Shown here: positions 6,284-12,901 of the stretch, in pieces
Layout: each line of letters begins with the position of its first letter
Position numbering within the stretch: the stretch's first letter is position 1
Assembly (NCBI RefSeq): GCF_001513745.1
Contig: NZ_CP013382.1
Coordinates: forward strand, 2,356,001-2,420,000
DNA: 64,000 nucleotides
Reading direction: 5' to 3'
Source of the DNA: Burkholderia humptydooensis
GTDB taxonomy: Bacteria > Pseudomonadota > Gammaproteobacteria > Burkholderiales > Burkholderiaceae
Notes under the pieces: generated by a model
Databases searched by the model: none
What the model was told of the DNA's origin: nothing
What the model saw: only the letters and a program-made list of their open reading frames with translations
Made by a program: the position numbers and the translations under genes

Positions 6284-6664
6284 ATGAGCACGATCAGTAT
6301 CGCGGCTGCAACCGTTCCCGAGCTCGCCGAGGGCGAGATCTATGTCGGCGTGGTCGCCAATACGGCTGGCCAACTGCATCACGTCATCCTGCTTCCGGGA
6401 GACAACGACGACGCCAGCTGGCAAGCCCAGATGGACTGGGCGAAGTCGATCGGCGGCGATCTTCCGACTCGGATCGAGCACCTGTTCTTGCTGGCGAATC
6501 ACCGCGATCAGTTCGAGCCCGATGCCTACTGGTCGAACGAGCCCGATACCGATCCCAGCTACTCCGGCTGGGCGTGGTACCAGTACTTCACCAACGGCCT
6601 CCAGGACGGCTACCACCAGAGCCTCGAGTTGCGCGCCCGCGCCGTCCGCAGATTGTCGATTTAA
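6284..6664 (+). CDS. DGR target protein 1 (distal; carries VR1)
   Basis: This 126-aa protein resembles the two DGR targets at 15374 and 15767. Shared landmarks are LAEGEIYVG, VILLPGDND, MDWAKSIGGDLPTR, AYWSNEPD and a GWAWYQ motif that begins the variable region. The architecture is that of small DUF1566/FGE-related C-type-lectin-fold proteins used as DGR targets. The last ~30 residues are encoded by VR1 and end RAVRRLSI. Ribosome site GGAG is at 6275-6278. No signal peptide or membrane segment is visible and there is no tail-fibre domain, so the ligand is unknown. It is the first gene after the repressor-controlled promoter and lies about 10 kb from its template. Confidence 0.9.
   Translation: MSTISIAAATVPELAEGEIYVGVVANTAGQLHHVILLPGDNDDASWQAQMDWAKSIGGDLPTRIEHLFLLANHRDQFEPDAYWSNEPDTDPSYSGWAWYQYFTNGLQDGYHQSLELRARAVRRLSI
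6563..6653 (+). repeat. Variable repeat VR1
   Basis: A 91-bp gap-free match to the TR at 16762-16852. I count 11 differences, all at TR adenines. The nine AAC codons of the TR read Y, T, N, L, D, G, Y, S, L here. The final 28 bases, GC-rich and without substitutions, are the expected initiation-of-mutagenic-homology block. About 26 bases beyond the repeat are also nearly the same as those after VR2. Confidence 0.95.
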
Positions 6665-6697
6665 CCCTTCAGCCATTTCGACTGCATGGGGGGTGCG

Positions 6698-7120
6698 ATG
6701 CATCTGAACAATTCCGCTGGTGGAAACGTCCGCACCCTCCCGGCACGGAAGGATGCAGCTCCCGATCGCCAGCAAGCGGCAGCCGACGATGCGGCGCAGG
6801 CGCGCGACGAGCGCAACGAAGCGATCGCCGACGGCGTCACGTTCGACGTGTTGCCGTTCTCGACCGAGCAGATCGCCGTGCTAGACGCTGCGCTGCGCCG
6901 CGGCCGCATCGAGGATGTACACGAGGTCTGGAACACCTGCAAAGACGTCCTCGATGCGGAGATCAAGCGGCGCATCGCTGCAGCCGACCTCGGCGCCGCT
7001 GGCCACGCTTCGCACAGGCACCGCTCTGTGTGCGGCGACGAGATCGGCCCGGGCAACGCGGGCGTGAGCAGCTTCGCCGATCACCGCGCACGCGCGCTGC
7101 GCGTCGTGCAAGCCGACTGA
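6698..7120 (+). CDS. Hypothetical phage protein (140 aa)
   Basis: Unrecognised. It starts at ATG 6698 after a G-run; an in-frame ATG at 6686 is the alternative. The N-terminal half is Ala/Asp-rich and low complexity. The centre (DVLPFSTEQIAVLDAALRRG, then VWNTCKDVLDAEI) is helical. The C-terminal part is His/Arg-rich. Its place just after the VR1 gene is the only context clue. Confidence 0.6.
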   Translation: MHLNNSAGGNVRTLPARKDAAPDRQQAAADDAAQARDERNEAIADGVTFDVLPFSTEQIAVLDAALRRGRIEDVHEVWNTCKDVLDAEIKRRIAAADLGAAGHASHRHRSVCGDEIGPGNAGVSSFADHRARALRVVQAD

Positions 7121-7149
7121 CCGACCCCTCCCGCTACAGGAGAACGACG

Positions 7150-7338
7150 ATGAATGCAGCCCGCGCCCCCGAGCAGATGAACCGCGATAGCGAGGAATAC
7201 AAAGCCGCCATCGCATCCATCTGCGAGGCATTCGGCTGGCGTGTCAGCAAAGCCGCACTACTGGACAGCGACGACATTTCCCGGGCGCGGACTGATGACG
7301 CGGCGGCAATTTGGCTGGCTGCGCGCGCAACCGCCTGA
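7150..7338 (+). CDS. Hypothetical phage protein (62 aa)
   Basis: Small acidic/helical protein opening MNAARAPEQMNRDSEEYKAA, preceded by an AGGAG site within the repeated linker. The segment ASICEAFGWRVSKAALLDSD could be a short helix-turn-helix, but no family is recognised. Confidence 0.5.
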   Translation: MNAARAPEQMNRDSEEYKAAIASICEAFGWRVSKAALLDSDDISRARTDDAAAIWLAARATA

Positions 7339-7366
7339 CCAACCGCGCCCGCTACAGGAGAACGAC

Positions 7367-7573
7367 ATGTTTATCGCCCACGAAATCAATTTTGCAGGTC
7401 GCCCGTTCTACTTCAACGGCCTGTACGAAGTCGGCGCGGGTAGCCCGTACATCTGCCACGCCAAACGCTATGAATTGCGCGAGGACGCCGAGCGCGCTGT
7501 TGCGCCCTGGAGCCGGATGGGTCGAGCGTTCAAGGTGCGCGAAGAAACTCCTGACGAAGTAGCGCAGGCATAA
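7367..7573 (+). CDS. Hypothetical phage protein (68 aa)
   Basis: Small protein opening MFIAHEINFAGRPFYFNG, with a beta-rich N-terminal half and a helical C-terminal half. It starts at ATG 7367 directly after the second copy of the repeated linker with its AGGAG. Family not recognised. Confidence 0.55.
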   Translation: MFIAHEINFAGRPFYFNGLYEVGAGSPYICHAKRYELREDAERAVAPWSRMGRAFKVREETPDEVAQA

Positions 7574-7588
7574 CCACCGGAGCCAGAC

Positions 7589-7801
7589 ATGAGCGAAAAA
7601 GCCAAGGCGGCAATCACCGCAATGATGCGCAAGTTGAAAGACGATCCGCGTGTCGCGTACTACATCTGCCCGATGACGCACACGTACGACCTGCTCGTCG
7701 CGGCGCATTGCGAACTGAACGGGCTCGACGAAACGCAGTTCCGCGACAAGTTCGAACGCACGCTGCGATTCGAAAATCCGGCCGCGCGCGACGACGCCTG
7801 A
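7589..7801 (+). CDS. Hypothetical phage protein (70 aa)
   Basis: Helical small protein opening MSEKAKAAITAMMRKLKDD, with a YICPMTHTYDLLVAAHCELNG segment. It follows the previous gene by 15 bases and has a GGAG-like site. No family or motif recognised; the two Cys and two His residues are not in a clear zinc-finger spacing. Confidence 0.55.
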   Translation: MSEKAKAAITAMMRKLKDDPRVAYYICPMTHTYDLLVAAHCELNGLDETQFRDKFERTLRFENPAARDDA

Positions 7802-7848
7802 CCAACCGCGCCCGCCCTGCGGGCAATCACACCACACCGAGAGACCAC

Positions 7849-8166
7849 ATGGGACAGACCATCCACACGCAAGGACCGTGGGAAGCATGCGAGCCCGGCG
7901 ACTACCTCGACTACGACGGGAACTGCATCGTCGTGCTCGGCGAAGACATTCGCATCTGCGTGGTGCTCGGCACCAGCGACGCATCGAAGGCGAACGCGAA
8001 GCTGTGCGCTGCGTCGCCCGATCTCGTGACGGCACTGCGCCTCGTCGCCTCAAAGACTGTGCTCACGTCGGGGATCCGCGCAATCGTCGACGCCGCACTC
8101 GCAAAGGCCGGTCACAGCGCGCCGGAGCCCGTGCGGCACATCACCGTCGCGGGGGTGGATCGATGA
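7849..8166 (+). CDS. Hypothetical phage protein (105 aa)
   Basis: Opens MGQTIHTQGPWEACEPGDYLD and includes NAKLCAASPDLVTALRLVA, a pattern widespread in small phage proteins (the HTQGPW/NARLIAAAPDLL type). The function of that family is unknown. It starts at ATG 7849 after a GAGAGACC ribosome site and overlaps the next gene as ATGA. Confidence 0.65.
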   Translation: MGQTIHTQGPWEACEPGDYLDYDGNCIVVLGEDIRICVVLGTSDASKANAKLCAASPDLVTALRLVASKTVLTSGIRAIVDAALAKAGHSAPEPVRHITVAGVDR

Positions 8167-8369
8167 GCGCGCGGAAGCAAACGCAAGGCACCTTCGACGG
8201 CGACGAACGCGTGCTGATCGAAGATGCTCAGGCCGATCGCGACGAATTCGACGCCGACTACCGCGATCGCGGTTGCTCGTGTTTCATCAGCCCGCCGTGC
8301 AGCTTCTGCACCCATCCGGGTAATCCACGCAACCAGGACGAAGACGAGTCCTGCTGGAAGGAGGCCTGA
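8163..8369 (+). CDS. Cys-rich hypothetical phage protein (68 aa)
   Basis: The C-terminal half has five cysteines (GCSCFISPPCSFCTHPGNP and a later SCW), compatible with a small zinc ribbon. The N-terminal half is acidic. Start and stop are fixed by the ATGA overlap with the previous gene. Role unknown; a metal-binding phage accessory protein is possible. Confidence 0.6.
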   Translation: MSARKQTQGTFDGDERVLIEDAQADRDEFDADYRDRGCSCFISPPCSFCTHPGNPRNQDEDESCWKEA

Positions 8370-8370
8370 T

Positions 8371-8616
8371 ATGTCATCCCTCAAGTCCCCCGCCCAATGT
8401 GGCGATCTCGCCGAAAAGCTGATCGCCGATTACGTGCGCAACTGCGGCGCATACGGCAACCCTCAGGCACTCGCAAACGTGATCGAGATGTTGATCAGCA
8501 AGGCGGCGCTCGGCATCGCAATGGTCGGCAGCGAGACGATCGCCCAGCAGATCCTCGACCGGACGAAGTACAACGTCGCGACGTACGCCGAGCGAAACCT
8601 GCGAAGGGGTCATTGA
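8371..8616 (+). CDS. Hypothetical phage protein (81 aa)
   Basis: Mostly helical, opening MSSLKSPAQCGDLAEKLIAD, with a LANVIEMLISKAALGIAMVG segment. GGAGG lies just upstream of ATG 8371. It overlaps the next gene by the single A of TGATG. Family not recognised. Confidence 0.55.
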   Translation: MSSLKSPAQCGDLAEKLIADYVRNCGAYGNPQALANVIEMLISKAALGIAMVGSETIAQQILDRTKYNVATYAERNLRRGH

Positions 8617-8798
8617 TGCATGCCCTCTCCCTCCACCGGTCGGCAGCCGACAACGCACTGCTGCGCGCCGCCGCGCGCGGCCCGCGCATGCGCTACGTGA
8701 TCGAGGGCGCCGTCTGGGCTGCGGCCTACGGCGCCGCGGTCGGCGCGCTCTGGTTCGGCGCGCACCTCGCCGGGCCTTATCTCCGGAGCCTCGGATGA
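8616..8798 (+). CDS. Small single-pass membrane protein (60 aa)
   Basis: A basic N-terminus (RAAARGPRMRYVIEG) is followed by one hydrophobic helix of about 22 residues (VWAAAYGAAVGALWFGAHLAG) and a short tail. It is coupled to both neighbours. It is the first of three small membrane proteins in this stretch. A holin role is unlikely this far from lysis genes, so a host-envelope or exclusion function is possible but unproven. Confidence 0.5.
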   Translation: MHALSLHRSAADNALLRAAARGPRMRYVIEGAVWAAAYGAAVGALWFGAHLAGPYLRSLG

Positions 8799-9151
8799 GC
8801 GACTTCTACGTCATCGCAGTCTGCCACACGATCCGCGACCACCACTACATCACGCTTTGGCGCCCGGATGACTGCGGCTACACGCCCGTGCTGCCGCGCG
8901 CCGGCATGTACGACCGGCAGCGGATTGAATCGCACCTCGACTACTACAACACCGGCGACCACATCGCGGTACCGGTGAGCGCGGTCGACCAACTGGCGAC
9001 GTCGATCCCGGCCGGGTTCTTCGACCTCGCGGGAGACGGCGTACCGAACACGAAGGCAAGTTGGGACGCGATCCGCGCCGCGGTGACGTATCCGACCGAA
9101 TGGCCGATCAAGCCCGAATGGCACGGCAAACGACGCAGGAGAACGCGATGA
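8795..9151 (+). CDS. Hypothetical phage protein (118 aa)
   Basis: Well-formed globular protein opening MSDFYVIAVCHTIRDHHYITL and continuing WRPDDCGYTPVLPRAG, with HIAVPVSAVDQL in the middle. The pattern is typical of conserved Burkholderia phage proteins of unknown function. ATGA overlaps at both ends fix the reading frame. Confidence 0.65.
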   Translation: MSDFYVIAVCHTIRDHHYITLWRPDDCGYTPVLPRAGMYDRQRIESHLDYYNTGDHIAVPVSAVDQLATSIPAGFFDLAGDGVPNTKASWDAIRAAVTYPTEWPIKPEWHGKRRRRTR

Positions 9152-9315
9152 CGCCCTTCGACTATCTCGGCGCGCTGCTCGACCGGATTCACGAATGGAA
9201 TCCCATAGCCGGGTACCTTGCGGCGCTCGCGATCGCTGCAGTCTGCACGCTCGTGCTGGCGCACCTGAGCGCCGACGGCTCGGCTGTCGCCCCAATCGTC
9301 GCGAGGTCTGCATGA
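9148..9315 (+). CDS. Small membrane protein (55 aa)
   Basis: One predicted membrane helix (YLAALAIAAVCTLVLAHL) lies in the middle of a 55-aa protein. AGGAGAACGCG precedes ATG 9148, and the stop overlaps the next start. No family recognised. Confidence 0.5.
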   Translation: MTPFDYLGALLDRIHEWNPIAGYLAALAIAAVCTLVLAHLSADGSAVAPIVARSA

Positions 9316-9455
9316 GCCGCTTCACTGACCACGCCGAACGCATCGAACGCCGGCACCCGAGCGCCGCACGCGCGCTCGTCGTCGCGATCCTCGTTGCGGT
9401 CGCGCTTCTCGCTGTCGCCGCCGACAGCCTCACGAAGCACTGGGGAATTCTGTAG
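9312..9455 (+). CDS. Small membrane protein (47 aa)
   Basis: A basic N-terminus (RFTDHAERIERRHPSAAR) is followed by a single hydrophobic helix (ALVVAILVAVALLAVAA). It overlaps the previous gene by ATGA. With the two proteins at 8616 and 9148 it forms a group of tiny single-pass proteins of unknown function. Confidence 0.5.
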   Translation: MSRFTDHAERIERRHPSAARALVVAILVAVALLAVAADSLTKHWGIL

Positions 9456-9587
9456 CTCGTCTCCTGTGCCGCACCCGCGTCCAACGAGGGCGCCGCCTCC
9501 GCCGCACACATCTAATTCCGACGCTGCAGCGCCACGCGCTCGCTCGCCATTCGCGTCCCACCATCGTCATCCCAGGAGCACCTCGAG

Positions 9588-9884
9588 ATGAAAACCATCG
9601 ACACACAACCCATCGAGTCGTCGCAGATCCACAGCATCGGCTACGACGCCGAATCCGAAACGCTCGCGATCCGCTTCAAGGGTCGCGCCGGCGAGCCGAC
9701 GTCGCTGTACCACTACTCGAACTTCACGCAGGCGAACTTCGACGCGCTCAAGGCGGCCGACTCGCTGGGCTCGCATTTCTACAAGCACATCAAGCCGTTT
9801 CCCGAGCGCTTCCCGTACGTGTTCGTCGAGAAGATGCCGACGCCGGCCGCGGACGCCGAAGCTGAAACCGCGGGTGCAGCATGA
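9588..9884 (+). CDS. KTSC-domain protein
   Basis: This 98-aa protein matches the KTSC domain layout: an SSQIHSIGYD start, LAIRFKG, a YHYSNFTQANFDALKAADS core and FYKHIK near the end. KTSC proteins are common next to phage recombination genes; their biochemical role is not established. GGAG lies before ATG 9588, and the stop overlaps the nuclease start as ATGA, suggesting co-translation with the recombination module. Confidence 0.8.
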   Translation: MKTIDTQPIESSQIHSIGYDAESETLAIRFKGRAGEPTSLYHYSNFTQANFDALKAADSLGSHFYKHIKPFPERFPYVFVEKMPTPAADAEAETAGAA

Positions 9885-10690
9885 CCCCGTCTGTCTACAC
9901 CGTGCGCGCGTCGAGTTGGGGCGCACTGTTCGAATGCGCTTATCGATGGGAAGCCATCCACCTCTTGAAGATGCGCAACGTCGTCGGCCTGCGTGCCGCG
10001 CTCGGCACCGCGATCCACGCAGGCACGGCCACCTATGACCAGAGCGTGCTCGACGGATCTGGCCTGACTGTCGACGATGCAGCCGGGGCGTTCATCGACA
10101 AGCTGTATGACCCATCGAACGAGTACAACCCCGCGAGCGACGATCTCAACCTGAAGGAAGCCGAGCGGATCGGCATCTCGCTCACGACGAAGTACTGCCT
10201 CGAGATCACGCCGCGGTACGACTTCGTCGCGGTCGAGATGGAGACGAAACCGCTCGACATCGACTGTGGCGGCGGGATCGTGATCCGCCTCACCGGCACT
10301 ATGGACCGCGCCCGCGTCCGCCGCACGGCACTTGGTCCGGGCATCGCCGACCTGAAGAGCGGCTCGAAGGCTGTCGCCCAGGGCGTCGCCGTCACAAAGG
10401 GGCACGGTCCGCAGATCGGCACGTACGAACTGCTGTACGAGCACACGACCGGTGAGCAGATCGCCGATACCGCCGAGATCATCGGCCTGAAAACGAAAGG
10501 CACGCCCGAGGTCGCGACCGCGCCGATCGCGAATGCGAAGCGCGTGATGGTCGGCACCGAGGAAACGCCCGGACTGATCCAGTTTGCGGCCGACATGTTC
10601 CGCTCAGGTCGCTTCTACCCCAATCCGAAATCGCTGTTGTGCGACAAGAAGTACTGCCCGCGCTACGGCACCTGTCAATTCCACGAATAA
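9881..10690 (+). CDS. PD-(D/E)XK exonuclease with Fe-S cysteines (RecE/Cas4-like)
   Basis: This 269-aa protein has RecB/Cas4-type nuclease motifs: GTAIHAG (conserved His) near residue 50, GTMDRARV with the metal-binding Asp, and about 15 residues later ADLKSG with the D-x-K end of the motif. Cys19 and a C-terminal group (Cys254, Cys259, Cys265) match the iron-sulfur-binding cysteines of Cas4/AddB nucleases. It sits directly upstream of recT, so it is probably the 5'-3' exonuclease that makes single strands for RecT annealing. Expected length for the family. Confidence 0.85.
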   Translation: MTPSVYTVRASSWGALFECAYRWEAIHLLKMRNVVGLRAALGTAIHAGTATYDQSVLDGSGLTVDDAAGAFIDKLYDPSNEYNPASDDLNLKEAERIGISLTTKYCLEITPRYDFVAVEMETKPLDIDCGGGIVIRLTGTMDRARVRRTALGPGIADLKSGSKAVAQGVAVTKGHGPQIGTYELLYEHTTGEQIADTAEIIGLKTKGTPEVATAPIANAKRVMVGTEETPGLIQFAADMFRSGRFYPNPKSLLCDKKYCPRYGTCQFHE

Positions 10691-10705
10691 CGAGAGTTCA
10701 TCGAC

Positions 10706-11986
10706 ATGAGCACCCCCGTTCAATTGAAAGACGTCAAGAGCGCCGGCGGCGTCCCTTCCCTGACACCCGACCAGGCAGTCGACATGTTCACCGAGCGAGG
10801 CTTTTCGCTCGCGAACCGTATCGCAAAGGCATATGCAAGCAGCGATGCCGTTCCCGCGCAGTTTCGCTCGCACAACCTGAAAAAGGCTGGAATCGAAGAG
10901 CACTGGGTCGAAAACCCGTCTGCCATCGGCAACTGTCTCGTCGCGATCGAGGTCGCGCGCGCCGTTCGCATGTCGATCACCGCCGTGATGCAGAACGCCG
11001 ACATGATCGAGGGCAAGCTGCGGTGGTCGGGCAAGTTCGTGATCGCCGCCATCAACGCATCGGGCCGCTTCACGCCGCTGCGCTTCCAGATGATCAGCCG
11101 CGGCAAGATCACGGCGAAGTACAAGGAAAAGACCGGCTGGAATCAGCAGGCTCGAAAGCCGATCTTCGAGGAGCGCGAGGTCGAGGTCGATGACATCGAG
11201 TGCATCGCTTGGGCGCTCCCGCGGGGCACACCGGAACCGCGCCTCGCACCCGAGCAGGTTCGCAAGTACGCGGGCCGCATGCTCGACCTCTACCGGGACA
11301 TCGGCATGCCCGTGATCGAATCGGCGCCGGTCAGCATGCGAATGGTCGTCGAGGAAGGCTGGTACGGGAAGGCGGGATCGAAGTGGCAAACCGGCCTGCG
11401 CACGCTGATGTTCCAGTACCGCGCCGGCAGCTTCTTCGGCAACATCCACGCGCCCGACATCGTCATGGGCATGGGTCGCACGTCGGAGGAAGAAGCCGAC
11501 ATCGTGGACGTCTACCCCGACGGCTCGTTCACCGTGCAGACCACGACGCTGGACACCCTGCGAGCGGGCCCCGCTCAGCCCGCTGAAGAGGTGCAGCGCA
11601 CCACGGTGGCAGGCCCTTCCGCGCCGGCAGATGAGTCGTCTCCCGAAGGTGACGGCGCAGGTCAAGTCGGAGCGCAGGCGACTGACGACGCACCAGGCGA
11701 CGCCGACAACGCACCGCAAGGCGGTTTCGATTTCGATGCCGCCGGCCTTGTCCGCGGCATCCGCGAGGACATCGAGTCCGCCAAGACGCCCGAAGACCTC
11801 GACCTCGCCCGTAGCGCGATCAGCGGTGTGCCGGACGAAACCGCCAAGGCCGAACTGAACGCCCTCGCCTCGGCACGCATGCGCGCCATCACCGCCGCGG
11901 CTGAACAATCGGCCGCCGGCAAGGCGACTGCCCAGACGACCGCGCCGGCCGGCCGCCGCCCGCGCAACCCGATCAACGCTGACTAA
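10706..11986 (+). CDS. recT: RecT-family single-strand annealing recombinase
   Basis: The first ~280 residues match RecT annealing proteins: FLANRIAKAYASS-like N-terminus, AIEVARAVRMSITAVMQ, GKLRWSGKFVIAAIN, RFTPLRFQM and the later SKWQTGLRTLMFQYRAGSFF. The remaining ~140 residues are acidic and low-complexity with a short helical end, possibly a partner-binding tail. It should anneal complementary strands prepared by the nuclease just upstream, in phage homologous recombination. A possible second role in DGR cDNA integration is speculation. Confidence 0.85.
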   Translation: MSTPVQLKDVKSAGGVPSLTPDQAVDMFTERGFSLANRIAKAYASSDAVPAQFRSHNLKKAGIEEHWVENPSAIGNCLVAIEVARAVRMSITAVMQNADMIEGKLRWSGKFVIAAINASGRFTPLRFQMISRGKITAKYKEKTGWNQQARKPIFEEREVEVDDIECIAWALPRGTPEPRLAPEQVRKYAGRMLDLYRDIGMPVIESAPVSMRMVVEEGWYGKAGSKWQTGLRTLMFQYRAGSFFGNIHAPDIVMGMGRTSEEEADIVDVYPDGSFTVQTTTLDTLRAGPAQPAEEVQRTTVAGPSAPADESSPEGDGAGQVGAQATDDAPGDADNAPQGGFDFDAAGLVRGIREDIESAKTPEDLDLARSAISGVPDETAKAELNALASARMRAITAAAEQSAAGKATAQTTAPAGRRPRNPINAD

Positions 11987-12016
11987 CGCGCGCCTCCCGC
12001 CGCCAAGGATTTCGAC

Positions 12017-12901
12017 ATGACCGACAAGAACGTCCTCCATATGACTGCCGAGACGATCGGCAAAGACCTGCTGTCCGCGCTCGTTACCGAGATCAAGCTG
12101 TTGCCGGACCTCTGGGTCAAGCTGTCCCAGAACAAGCAGAACGACGTCATCGACCGGCTGCGTGCGCGCGTCGAGCACAACGTCAAGATGGCGACGCACC
12201 TGATCGCGAGCGATGGCCGTGTCGTTGTCCAAGGCGACCTCGTGCAGATCACGATCAAGGACGGCGTCAAAGCGGCGGTGGAATTCAGCAGCGCCGCGCC
12301 GAATCTCCATGACCTGTATGACGCGCAAGGCAAAGCCGTACTGCTCGTCGTCGCGAACGCTGCCGCGCACACCGGCGGCATGGACGAGGTCCGTGGCGAA
12401 TCGGATCAGCGCGGCCTCGACCTCGGCCGCGAATATACCGACGATGACGGCGACGGCATGGACGGCCAGCGCCCCGACGGCGACGACGTTGTCGACGCGG
12501 AGTTCCGAGAGGTGCCGAAGCTCGGCGATGGCCCGACCCAGGCGCAGCTCGACGAGCAGCATCAAGCCGGCCGGCAGGCGGCCGCCGAAGGGAAGCCGGA
12601 AAGCGAATGCCCCGTGATGGCCGGCGAGCTCTGCATCGCATGGGTGAAGGGCTGGAAGGAGTGGCACGAGCAGCAAGCCGCCGCCGGCGACGAGGATCCG
12701 CTGTACACCCAAGTCGAAGCGTTCGTGATCGAACAGCAGAAGGTCATGATCTCGAGCGTGCAGCGCCAGTTCAAGATCGGCTACAACCGCGCCGCGCGCC
12801 TGGTCGAGCTGCTCGAAACGAAAGGCGTCGTCAGTGCGATGGATTCGGACGGCGGCCGCACGGTGCTGCGGCCGCGCGGACCGCAAGGAGAAGCAGCGTG
12901 A
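12017..12901 (+). CDS. Phage protein with RMF-like motif and C-terminal FtsK-gamma domain
   Basis: Three parts are visible in 294 aa. Residues ~1-120 are an unrecognised alpha/beta domain (LLSALVTEIKLLPDLWVKL). Residues ~170-220 resemble ribosome modulation factor: QAGRQAAAEGK, then CPVMAGELCIAWVKGWKEW. Residues ~225-285 match the FtsK gamma winged helix, which reads KOPS DNA sequences in FtsK: DPLYTQVEAFVIEQQKVMIS, then FKIGYNRAARLVELLE and GVVS. There is no FtsK motor, so it probably uses the winged helix for sequence-specific DNA binding beside RecT and the ATPase. Confidence 0.75.
   Translation: MTDKNVLHMTAETIGKDLLSALVTEIKLLPDLWVKLSQNKQNDVIDRLRARVEHNVKMATHLIASDGRVVVQGDLVQITIKDGVKAAVEFSSAAPNLHDLYDAQGKAVLLVVANAAAHTGGMDEVRGESDQRGLDLGREYTDDDGDGMDGQRPDGDDVVDAEFREVPKLGDGPTQAQLDEQHQAGRQAAAEGKPESECPVMAGELCIAWVKGWKEWHEQQAAAGDEDPLYTQVEAFVIEQQKVMISSVQRQFKIGYNRAARLVELLETKGVVSAMDSDGGRTVLRPRGPQGEAA

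Larger units (their letters stand above)
7117..7815 (+). repeat. Repeated stop-to-start linker, three copies
   Basis: CTGACC followed by a CCGC-rich spacer and CTACAGGAGAACGAC leads into ATG at 7117-7152 and 7335-7369. A third copy of the first half, CTGACCAACCGCGCCCGC, is at 7798-7815. The unit carries the stop codon of one gene and the AGGAG site of the next, so it works as a reusable translation-start cassette between small early genes. Confidence 0.7.

Noticed and set aside
10604..12886. 760-codon open frame on the minus strand
   Set aside because: It is antisense to the nuclease, recT and FtsK-gamma genes, rich in Arg/Ala/Val/His and without any recognisable domain; a typical shadow in GC-rich DNA.
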